Source: RZYY01 sp036794825 (GTDB taxonomy: Bacteria; Bacteroidota; Bacteroidia; Bacteroidales; 4484-276). Taken from it: 64,000 bases of DNA. The notes under the pieces were generated by a model. It saw only the letters and a program-made list of their open reading frames with translations, had not been told where the DNA came from and did no database searches. The DNA lies in NCBI GenBank assembly GCA_036794825.1, contig DAIRGA010000008.1:62001-126000 (forward strand). The letters run 5' to 3'. Shown here piece by piece: positions 55,757 to 62,794 of this stretch. How positions within the stretch are numbered: position 1 is the stretch's first letter; each line of letters begins with the position of its first letter. The position numbers were made by a program, and so were the translations under genes.

Positions 55757-57325
55757 ATGGATTCAGAGAACACCCAACATAACTCCGGAAAGCTAAGCCG
55801 CCGGGATATTCTGGCCGGTTTGGCCGCCATACCTGTTTTTGGCGCTATTGGATACGGATTATTCAACCATTTTGCCGAACGGCGCAAAAAGAATGTTCCG
55901 CTCCTCGACGATATTCAATCTATCATCCCCAAAGGGATTCCACCCGTTGTGCAAGGCGAAACCATCCGGCTCGGAATAGTCGGAACCGGCAGTCGTGGCC
56001 GCTATCTGATGAAAGCGCTCGGTTTCCTTCATCCCGACAGGATTGACCAGTTTACCCTCTGGGCAAAAGACAATAAATACTGGACCGAGTACCTGAATGA
56101 TTTTTACGCACAGGAGAGCCTCAATGTTAAGATCACGGCAATTTGCGATGTTTTCGAAAAAAATGCCCGCAGGGGTGCCGAGACCGGCGCTAATACCCAT
56201 CGCAACGGAACTGGTGGTAAAATGGATGATCCGCCAAAACGCTATCTTACCTACCAGGAATTGGTAGCCTCGCCGGATGTGGACGCGGTTATCATTGCCA
56301 CACCCGACCATCTGCATGTTCCGGTGGCACTTGAGGCTGTCAGGTACGGAAAACATGTTTACTGCGAAAAGCCGCTTTCATGGACAGTGCCTGAGACCTT
56401 TGAAATCCGGAAGGCGGTAAAAGAGTCGGGAATTGTTTTCCAACTAGGACATCAGGGGAGGCAAACCGAAAGCTACAATATTGCCAAATCGTTGATTAAC
56501 AAAGATGTGATTGGAAAAATATCTCTCATCGAAGTGTGTACCAACCGAAACGATCCGAATGGCGCATGGGTGTATGACATTGATCCTGAGGCCAATGAAA
56601 AAACGATTGACTGGAAGCAGTTTATCGGTCCGGCTCCCTGGCACGAGTTCAGCCTCGAACGCTTTTTCCGGTGGCGCTGCTGGTGGGATTACAGCACCGG
56701 CCTGAGTGGTGATCTTTTTACCCACGAATACGATGCCCTGAACCAGATCCTTGCGCTCGGAATCCCTTACTCAGCAACGGCTTCCGGTGGAATCTACTTC
56801 TACAAGGACGGCCGCACTGTGCCCGATGTTCTCAACATGGCTTTTGAATATCCCGCCCGCGACCTCACCCTGCTCTACAGCGCAACGCTGGCCAGCGAGA
56901 AAGAACGCGGTAAGGTGATCATGGGTCACGATGCCTACATGGAGCTGGATGAAACACTCCTCGTGGTGGCCGACCCAAAATCCACACGCTACAAGGAGAA
57001 AATCGAAAAAGGCATCATCGAACCGCACAAGCCGATTTTTAGCTATTACCCCGGCCAGGACAAAGTGGATGCCATTACCACCCCCACCGAGAAATACTTT
57101 GCCGGGCGCGGCCTGCTCTACACTTACCGCGATGGAAAAACCTACGACACCTCGCACCTGCACCTGCGCGAATGGCTCAACTGCATCCGTCTCAACAACG
57201 GCACGCAGCCCAGCTGCGACATTGACCAGTCATTCGAGGAGGCCATTACCGCCCACATGGGAACGATTGCATTCCTCGAAGGACGCAGAACCTACTGGGA
57301 CCCTGACAAAGAGCAAATTATTTAA
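55757..57325 (+). CDS. Gfo/Idh/MocA oxidoreductase with Tat-like signal (1)
   Basis: A 522-residue NAD(P)-dependent oxidoreductase. A twin-arginine-like signal (LSRRDILAGLAAIPVFGAIG, about 13-35) suggests export. The Rossmann loop GIVGTGSRGR (about 73-82) and YGKHVYCEKPLSW (the EKP active-site motif) mark the family; the C-terminal half holds the alpha/beta substrate domain. The start at 55757 is 1 bp after the DoxX stop; an earlier in-frame ATG at 55688 lies within the DoxX gene and would push the signal inward. In Bacteroidota such exported enzymes oxidise C3 of glycosides in 3-keto pathways; the DUF1080 lipoprotein at the end of the block supports this role. Substrate unknown. Confidence 0.9.
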   Translation: MDSENTQHNSGKLSRRDILAGLAAIPVFGAIGYGLFNHFAERRKKNVPLLDDIQSIIPKGIPPVVQGETIRLGIVGTGSRGRYLMKALGFLHPDRIDQFTLWAKDNKYWTEYLNDFYAQESLNVKITAICDVFEKNARRGAETGANTHRNGTGGKMDDPPKRYLTYQELVASPDVDAVIIATPDHLHVPVALEAVRYGKHVYCEKPLSWTVPETFEIRKAVKESGIVFQLGHQGRQTESYNIAKSLINKDVIGKISLIEVCTNRNDPNGAWVYDIDPEANEKTIDWKQFIGPAPWHEFSLERFFRWRCWWDYSTGLSGDLFTHEYDALNQILALGIPYSATASGGIYFYKDGRTVPDVLNMAFEYPARDLTLLYSATLASEKERGKVIMGHDAYMELDETLLVVADPKSTRYKEKIEKGIIEPHKPIFSYYPGQDKVDAITTPTEKYFAGRGLLYTYRDGKTYDTSHLHLREWLNCIRLNNGTQPSCDIDQSFEEAITAHMGTIAFLEGRRTYWDPDKEQII

Positions 57326-57342
57326 CCCTCAATTCAATAGCC

Positions 57343-57358
57343 CCGACCTTCAGGTCGG
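57343..57358. repeat. Short palindromic hairpin CCGACCT-TC-AGGTCGG
   Basis: A 7-bp perfect arm pair with a 2-nt loop sits in the 56-bp gap between two oxidoreductase genes, followed by eight A residues on the plus strand. It lacks a T-tract downstream on either strand, so it is not a standard terminator. It may be a transcript-stability hairpin or a small dispersed palindrome. Confidence 0.45.
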
Positions 57359-57381
57359 AAAAAAAATTCAATATCAATCAA

Positions 57382-58431
57382 ATGCCTCCAAAAAAGAAAA
57401 TCAAAACCGGCGTTGTTGGATTCGGCCTTTCAGGAAGAGTTTTTCATACGCCATTCCTCGAAACCCACAGCGGATTTAAACTCAGCACCATCGTTTCCAC
57501 AGGAAGTGATGCGAAACAAATTTACCCTAAAGCAAAAGTAATAACCCGGTTTGTGGATTTGATCAATGACCCCGACATTGATCTGGTGGTTATCTGCACG
57601 CCGCATCAGTTTCATGTGGAGCAGGCAGGAATGGCTCTGGAAAAAGGAAAGCATGTGGTGATAGAGAAACCTGTGGCTATGAGTAGCTGTGATTTTAAAA
57701 ATCTGATGGATATTTCAGCAAAATACGGGAAGATGATCTTCCCATACCACAACCGCCGATGGGATGGGGATTTCCTAACGCTCAGACATCTCATTAATGA
57801 GGGCTACCTGGGTGAGGTGCTCGATTTCGAATCCCGCTTCGATCGCTACAATCCAGCAATCACGAGGGCTGAGTGGCGATATGTGCAGGAAGATGGCGGG
57901 GGCAATCTCTTCGATCTTGGACCTCACCTGATTGATCAGGCCATTTGCCTTTTTGGCGTGCCGCAGTCGGTATTTTGCATTCTTCATACCCGCCGCCAGG
58001 GCAGTATGGTCAACGATGATTTCGATCTTAAGCTCATTTACCCCAACATAACTGCCAGCCTGCGTGCCGGCGTTTTCGTAAAAGAAACCGGGCCAAGATT
58101 CCAGGTGCATGGAACCTTCGGGTCATTTATCAAATATGGTCTTGATCCGCAGGAGGCTGCACTGAAAGCCGGAAAGATGCCCGACAGCAAAAACTTCGGC
58201 GCTGAACCTGTAAAGAATTTCGGGCTGTTAAACTCCGCTGCCCATGAAAAATCCATTCGGGCACGGTATGCCACTTTCCCCGGGTATTACATGGGTTTTT
58301 ATGACGATGTTTTCGCAACTTTAGAGGGTCATAAGTCGCCGGAAGTCTCTCCTGAGGATGCTTTGCTCAATCTGAAAATCATTGAGGCTGCTTTTAAAAG
58401 TCATCGGGAGAAGCATATTATTAATTTGTAA
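57382..58431 (+). CDS. Gfo/Idh/MocA oxidoreductase, cytosolic (YdgJ-like)
   Basis: A 349-residue oxidoreductase without signal peptide. The N-terminal Rossmann fold starts TGVVGFGLSGRVFHTPFL, and the EKP motif is in KGKHVVIEKPVAMS. It continues YHNRRWDGDFLTLRHLI and LFDLGPHLIDQAICLFG, characteristic of the YdgJ/scyllo-inositol dehydrogenase-like branch. Unlike the two Gfo/Idh proteins encoded around it, this one should act in the cytosol. It could reduce a keto-sugar after uptake, closing a cycle with the exported dehydrogenases (inference). It is followed 27 bp later by the sugar isomerase gene. Confidence 0.9.
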   Translation: MPPKKKIKTGVVGFGLSGRVFHTPFLETHSGFKLSTIVSTGSDAKQIYPKAKVITRFVDLINDPDIDLVVICTPHQFHVEQAGMALEKGKHVVIEKPVAMSSCDFKNLMDISAKYGKMIFPYHNRRWDGDFLTLRHLINEGYLGEVLDFESRFDRYNPAITRAEWRYVQEDGGGNLFDLGPHLIDQAICLFGVPQSVFCILHTRRQGSMVNDDFDLKLIYPNITASLRAGVFVKETGPRFQVHGTFGSFIKYGLDPQEAALKAGKMPDSKNFGAEPVKNFGLLNSAAHEKSIRARYATFPGYYMGFYDDVFATLEGHKSPEVSPEDALLNLKIIEAAFKSHREKHIINL

Positions 58432-58458
58432 TTTATTGAAAATCAAAAGAATGAAATT

Positions 58459-59313
58459 ATGATTACCCGCAGAAGTTTTCTCCGCACGTTACAACTTTTT
58501 TCAGCAGGAGCAATTCTTCCTCTTACCACCGAAAAGTTGTCCGCCGGCACCTTCCCAATGAAACGAAAAATTGGAATACAGCTCTGGACATTCAGGGATG
58601 TAGTGAAAAACGACCTCGCCGGAACACTCTCTGCCATAAGCAAAATGGGCTTTTCCGGGATTGAACCATACGGTTACGACGGTAAGTTTTTCGGTGTCGA
58701 ACCCGCAGAGTTCAGGAAGATTTGCACAGATCTGAATCTTGAGATTTTCAGCACCCATACCGGAATCACCGCCGAAAATGCGCCCGATTATGCCCAAAAA
58801 GCTACTGAAGCCGGGTTGCAGCATATTATCCTCCCCTCGATGATGGGACGACCACATGCCACCATTGGCGATTATCATAAAGTGGCTGAAGAACTCAATC
58901 TGATTGGTGAAATTTGCCGGCAACACGACATTCAGTTTGGATACCACAACCACGATTTTGAATTTCAGAAAATTGACGATCAGGTTCCCTACGATATCCT
59001 TATTCAGGATACTGATAATCAACTGGTTTCGTTCCAGATGGATTTCTATTTTGTAGTAAAAGTTGGCCTTGACCCTTTGGACTATATCAGAAAATATCCC
59101 GGCAGATTCGGAACTTTTCATATTAAGGATGTCAACCGTCAGGGCGAAAGCTGCATCGTGGGCAACGGCCTGGTAGATTTTAAAACCATTCTGAAGTTTA
59201 CCGGGTTAACCGGCAAGGAATTGCTCATTTATGAACAGGAGACCTACTCCGAAGGCACGCCGGAATATTGCGCCGAACAAAGTTTACGATACTTAAATAC
59301 ACATTTTCATTAA
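58459..59313 (+). CDS. Sugar phosphate isomerase/epimerase-like TIM-barrel protein with Tat signal
   Basis: A 284-residue protein with a twin-arginine signal (TRRSFLRTLQLFSAGAI, residues about 3-20) and a xylose-isomerase-like TIM barrel (about 33-284). Barrel motifs: IGIQLWTFRDVVKNDL, FSGIEPYGYDG, FSTHTGI, FGYHNHDFEF and LIYEQETY, with His/Glu/Asp residues expected to bind a metal. Family members isomerise or epimerise sugars, and related proteins take part in 3-keto-sugar metabolism. Export by Tat would place it in the periplasm with the two Tat-signal dehydrogenases. Spacing is 27 bp upstream and 16 bp downstream, so it lies in one operon. Confidence 0.9.
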   Translation: MITRRSFLRTLQLFSAGAILPLTTEKLSAGTFPMKRKIGIQLWTFRDVVKNDLAGTLSAISKMGFSGIEPYGYDGKFFGVEPAEFRKICTDLNLEIFSTHTGITAENAPDYAQKATEAGLQHIILPSMMGRPHATIGDYHKVAEELNLIGEICRQHDIQFGYHNHDFEFQKIDDQVPYDILIQDTDNQLVSFQMDFYFVVKVGLDPLDYIRKYPGRFGTFHIKDVNRQGESCIVGNGLVDFKTILKFTGLTGKELLIYEQETYSEGTPEYCAEQSLRYLNTHFH

Positions 59314-59329
59314 CTCAAAAACATGAACT

Positions 59330-60814
59330 ATGGAAGAAACTGACAAAACAAAAACCAGTATTGACCGCCGGTCATTTCTGAAAAACACTGCAGTGGCTTC
59401 GGCGGGCTTCATTATCCTGCCCAGCCATGTTATCTCAGGTTTGGGTCACCGGATGCCCAGTGATAAACTGAACATAGCCGGAGTGGGCGTTGGCGGACGC
59501 GGAGGCGGAGTAATACGTGCGGTAAGCAGCGAAAACATCGTTGCTTTATGCGATGTTGACTGGAAGTATGCGGCAAAGATTTTTGGCGATTTTCCTGATG
59601 CCAAAAAGTACTACGACTGGCGGGTTATGATTGATGAAATGCGGGATTCCATTGACGCTGTGGTGGTTGGAACACCCGACCATACGCACGCAATCGTCAG
59701 CATCAACGCAATGAAACTCGGTAAGCATGTTTATTGCGAAAAACCGCTTACGCACTCGGTGTGGGAATCGAGGCAGATGACCGAAGTAGCCAGGCAATAC
59801 AAAGTTGCCACGCAAATGGGCAACCAGGGAAATTCAGGCGAAGGCATCAGAAAGGTGTGCGAATGGGTTTGGGACGGCGCCATTGGCGAGGTCAGGGAGG
59901 CGCATGCCTGGACCAACCGCCCGATTTGGCCGCAGGGTCTTGAGCGCCCCAAAGATGTCTATCCAATTCCTGACACATTGAAATGGGATCTGTTCCTCGG
60001 CCCGGCCAGAGAACGACCCTACAACCCCATCTATACACCATGGAACTGGCGCGGCTGGTGGGATTTCGGTACGGGTGCACTTGGCGACATGGCCTGCCAC
60101 ATCATGGATCCAATTTTCATGTCTCTCAAATTGAAATACCCGACCAAAGTACAGGGCAGCTCATCTCTGTTCAACACCGAATCTCCGCCTCTGGCTGAGG
60201 TGGTTAAATATACTTTCCCGGCGCGCGACAAATTCAGAAACGTCGAAATGCCGGAAGTTACCGTTACCTGGTGGGACGGAGGATTGCTGCCCCCACGCCC
60301 GGCCGAACTCCCCGACGGCGAAGCAATGGGACGCGACTCTGACGGTGGCGTGCTGCTCATCGGCACCAAAGGAAAAATCATGGCCGGCTGCTATGGCCGT
60401 AATCCGTTCCTGCTGCCGCTCGACTATGATAAAGACTACAAGCGGCCAGCGCCCGAGATGCGCAGGATTACCACCGGTCATGAAATGGACTGGGTGCGCG
60501 CCTGCAAGGAAAGCCCCGAAAACTGCACCGAAGCCAGCTCCTATTTTGGCTATTCAGGACCAATGAACGAGATGGTAGTGATGGGTGTGGTAGCGGTTAG
60601 GCTGCAGGATCTTAAACGCGAACTGCTTTGGGATGGCGAAAAAATGCAATTCACCAACATTAGCGACAGCGACCAGATCAGGGTGGTGCAAAGCGATAAA
60701 TTCGAAATCATTGACGGGCATCCCCATTTTGATACAAAACACGAAACCATCAACGCAAAGCAGGCTGCCGATGAGTACATCAAACACACCTATCGCTCTG
60801 GCTGGACACTTTGA
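59330..60814 (+). CDS. Gfo/Idh/MocA oxidoreductase with Tat signal (2)
   Basis: A 494-residue oxidoreductase. The twin-arginine signal is clear: IDRRSFLKNTAVASAGFIIL (about 11-30). The Rossmann motif is GVGVGGRGGG, and LGKHVYCEKPLTHS has the catalytic EKP motif. The middle carries GNQGNSGEG and AHAWTNRPIWPQG, and a long C-terminal domain includes GTGALGDMACHIMDP. Proteins of this branch occur widely in Bacteroidota and Planctomycetota beside DUF1080 proteins, as here (50 bp downstream). It is the best candidate for the glycoside C3-dehydrogenase of the block, but substrate and electron acceptor are unknown. Confidence 0.92.
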   Translation: MEETDKTKTSIDRRSFLKNTAVASAGFIILPSHVISGLGHRMPSDKLNIAGVGVGGRGGGVIRAVSSENIVALCDVDWKYAAKIFGDFPDAKKYYDWRVMIDEMRDSIDAVVVGTPDHTHAIVSINAMKLGKHVYCEKPLTHSVWESRQMTEVARQYKVATQMGNQGNSGEGIRKVCEWVWDGAIGEVREAHAWTNRPIWPQGLERPKDVYPIPDTLKWDLFLGPARERPYNPIYTPWNWRGWWDFGTGALGDMACHIMDPIFMSLKLKYPTKVQGSSSLFNTESPPLAEVVKYTFPARDKFRNVEMPEVTVTWWDGGLLPPRPAELPDGEAMGRDSDGGVLLIGTKGKIMAGCYGRNPFLLPLDYDKDYKRPAPEMRRITTGHEMDWVRACKESPENCTEASSYFGYSGPMNEMVVMGVVAVRLQDLKRELLWDGEKMQFTNISDSDQIRVVQSDKFEIIDGHPHFDTKHETINAKQAADEYIKHTYRSGWTL

Positions 60815-60863
60815 TAAATATGCAGTTAACTAATTCATTAATAATCACCTAATATTTTAAAAG

Positions 60864-61628
60864 ATGAAAAGATTCGTTTATTTGTTACTGATTGGTTTTA
60901 TAGTATCTGCCTGTGGCAGTGGACAACCCAAAGCAACCGACGAAAGCGCTGCCGAAGAGGTGGCTGCGGACAACACTCTTACAAAAGCTGAAACCGAAGC
61001 CGGATGGATGCTGCTTTTTGATGGAAAAGAGGCTGGCAGATGGCGGGGCTACAACAAAGATTACTTCCCCACAGGATGGAAAATCGAAGATGGAATGATC
61101 CGTTGCATAGGGTCAGGTCGTGGTGAAGCCGGTAGCCTCGAGGGTGGCGACATCATTTACGACGAAAAGTTCCAGAACTTCGAGCTGTCGCTTGAGTGGA
61201 AAATCTCTCCCGGCGGCAACAGCGGTATTTTCTACCTTGCACAGGAATCACCGGAACTAACCATCTGGCAAACAGCTCCCGAAATGCAGGTACTCGACAA
61301 CACCACCCATCCCGACGGGCGAGACGGCCTGCACAGCGCCGGCGCTCTCTACGATATGATCGGCGTTGCACAGGACAAAGTGAAGCCGGTAGGGGAGTGG
61401 AACCAGGTTAAAATCCTCATATTCAAAGGACTGGTAGAGCACTGGCTCAACGGTGAAAAAGTGGTTTCCTACCATCTCTGGACTCCCGAATGGTACGATA
61501 TGGTGGCGAATAGCAAATTCCCGAAATATAACCCCACCTGGGCTGAGGTAGCTCAGGAAGGATATATCGGCCTGCAGGATCACGGTGATGATGTCTGGTA
61601 TAAAAATATAAAGATCAGGAAGTTGTAA
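60864..61628 (+). CDS. DUF1080 (3-keto-disaccharide hydrolase-type) lipoprotein
   Basis: A 254-residue lipoprotein: signal ending in IVSACGSGQ with the acylated Cys at about residue 18, an acidic/Ala-rich linker (about 22-45), then a DUF1080 concanavalin-like domain (about 50-254). Diagnostic stretches are GWMLLFDGKEAGRWRGY, ELSLEWKISPGGNSGIFYL, EMQVLDNTTHPDG and YIGLQDHGDDVWYKNIKIR. DUF1080 proteins cleave 3-keto-glycosides or act as lyases/hydratases in that pathway. Anchoring in the envelope agrees with the Tat-exported dehydrogenases encoded just upstream. It is the last gene of the plus-strand glycan block. Confidence 0.92.
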   Translation: MKRFVYLLLIGFIVSACGSGQPKATDESAAEEVAADNTLTKAETEAGWMLLFDGKEAGRWRGYNKDYFPTGWKIEDGMIRCIGSGRGEAGSLEGGDIIYDEKFQNFELSLEWKISPGGNSGIFYLAQESPELTIWQTAPEMQVLDNTTHPDGRDGLHSAGALYDMIGVAQDKVKPVGEWNQVKILIFKGLVEHWLNGEKVVSYHLWTPEWYDMVANSKFPKYNPTWAEVAQEGYIGLQDHGDDVWYKNIKIRKL

Positions 61629-61670
61629 TTGATTAAACTGGATCGTTATCATTCAACTCCGGGCCATTTT

Positions 61671-61712
61671 GGAATATCGAATATCGAATAGTGAATATCG
61701 AATAATGAATGA
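61671..61712. repeat. AT-rich intergenic repeat (GAATATCGAAT units)
   Basis: Four or so units of GAATATCGAAT, GAATAGTGAAT and GAATAATGAAT run in tandem. Related copies are at 61797-61837 and, in the other orientation, 46471-46498. Confidence 0.6.
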
Positions 61713-61718
61713 AAAGCA

Positions 61719-61794
61719 TTCGCCCCGTGAATTGCCTGAAACAGCCACCAGAGTTTCAACTTTGGAGGGTGATTGGTAGAATTCACGGGGTGAG
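61719..61794. repeat. 76-bp hairpin element, copy A
   Basis: The element is bounded by inverted arms TTCGCCCCGTGAAT (61719-61732) and ATTCACGGGGTGAG (61781-61794). They pair along the core CCCCGTGAAT and extend through a G-T wobble. An inner stem (CCAGAGTT with AACTTTGG) sits between them. Copy B, 50 bp away, has the same length and layout. Confidence 0.7.
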
Positions 61795-61844
61795 TTGGAA
61801 TATTGAATTTTGAACAGGGAATATCGAATTTTGAATTAACAACA

Positions 61845-61920
61845 GTCACCCGGTGAATTGTCAAGAAAATCCACCGCAGTTTTAGGTTTGGTAGGTGTTT
61901 GGTAACATTCACCGGGTGAC
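61845..61920. repeat. 76-bp hairpin element, copy B
   Basis: Its perfect 14-bp inverted arms GTCACCCGGTGAAT (61845-61858) and ATTCACCGGGTGAC (61907-61920) differ from copy A, but each change is matched on the other arm. This covariation points to selection or origin through a folded nucleic acid. Confidence 0.7.
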
Positions 61921-62106
61921 TTTTATGATGAAATAAATACCCCACTGTGCCAGTCTTGATCAGTAAGAAGAGTATGGCAGCCCTGAACTTGAGTCTTTAT
62001 CCGGCAACAAAAGCCAACACTAAAAAGCTCAAAAACCCAACGCCCAATGCCCAATCCTTCTCCAAAGGAGTCCTTCGGACAACCCTTCACCCCTCCCTAC
62101 TTTCTC

Positions 62107-62114
62107 TATCTTTG
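62107..62114 (+). promoter_or_regulatory. Candidate -7 element for the HD-domain gene
   Basis: TATCTTTG matches TAnnTTTG 24 bp upstream of the ATG at 62139. No clear -33 TTTG at 21 bp. Confidence 0.4.
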
Positions 62115-62138
62115 CACCCGCATCAAATCTCATAACCA

Positions 62139-62702
62139 ATGGATCAGGCAATAGCTTTACTCGATAAATATTTTACCCCAGGCACGCTGGCGCATGAAAT
62201 CATCATTCTTCATTCCACATCGGTTTTGAACCTCGCAGTGAAAATAGCAGAGAAAAACCCGCATCTCCGGGTCAATACCACCTTGTTGGCCAAGGCTGCC
62301 ATGCTGCACGATATCGGTATTATCAAAACACACGCACCCGACCTGGGCTGTTATGGCGGGTTGCCCTACATCTGCCATGGATACCTGGGTCGTGAAATTC
62401 TTGAAAATGAAGGTTTTGGTGATGTAGCAGCATTTTGCGAGCGTCATACCGGAACGGGGATTACCAAAGAGGAGATTGTTCAGCAAAACCTGCCTATCCC
62501 ACAGCGCGACATGATGCCAGTTACAACCGAGGAGCTGATTCTTTGCTATGCCGATAAATTTTTCTCAAAATCGGGCAAAAACCTCACCGAACCAAAGAAG
62601 CTAAAAAAAATCTACGCCAATCTGATCCGCTACGGAGAAAACAAAGTCAGGCGGTTCGATGAGTTTATCGGGATGTTTGGGATTTATTATGTGTATCTCT
62701 GA
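62139..62702 (+). CDS. HD-domain (HDIG) phosphohydrolase-like protein
   Basis: A 187-residue cytosolic HD-superfamily protein. Metal-binding residues are visible in order: His25 in IIILHSTSV, His57-Asp58 in AAMLHDIGII, a central His in YICHGYLGREIL, His in CERHTGTGIT and Asp in LCYADKFFSK. The family hydrolyses nucleotides or phosphoesters; small stand-alone HDIG proteins in Bacteroidota are mostly uncharacterised. It is a single gene with its own -7-like element. After its stop two small hairpins (GCGAT/ATCGC and AGCGAT/ATCGCT, 62705-62736) occur, without a T-tract. Confidence 0.9.
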   Translation: MDQAIALLDKYFTPGTLAHEIIILHSTSVLNLAVKIAEKNPHLRVNTTLLAKAAMLHDIGIIKTHAPDLGCYGGLPYICHGYLGREILENEGFGDVAAFCERHTGTGITKEEIVQQNLPIPQRDMMPVTTEELILCYADKFFSKSGKNLTEPKKLKKIYANLIRYGENKVRRFDEFIGMFGIYYVYL

Positions 62703-62794
62703 TTGCGATAACATCGCTTACAGCGATCCTATCGCTAATGCCATCGAAATGTGTTTTTAGTCATAGGATGGCTGGGAGCCAAACTATGACTGAA

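Larger units (their letters stand above)
61629..62106. other. Repeat-bearing intergenic region after the DUF1080 gene
   Basis: No credible gene is present; a 62-codon frame (61947-62135) looks like chance. The region contains AT-rich GAATAT repeats, two 76-bp hairpin elements (listed separately), and a near-palindrome around 62057-62075 (TCCAAAGGA/TCCTTCGGA). Confidence 0.5.

Noticed and set aside
57343..57366. CCGACC-TTCA-GGTCGG hairpin followed by A residues as a terminator
   Set aside because: The A-run is on the plus strand after the hairpin, which gives no U-tract for plus transcripts, and no minus-strand gene ends there.
61947..62135. A 62-codon plus-strand frame before the HD-domain gene
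   Set aside because: Low-complexity Pro/Ser/Leu composition, overlap with the HD-gene promoter element and adjacency to repeats indicate chance.
62705..62789. Hairpins after the HD gene (GCGAT/ATCGC, AGCGAT/ATCGCT, TCATAG/CTATGA) as terminators
   Set aside because: Arms are short and no T-tract follows on either strand, so they are not supported as intrinsic terminators.
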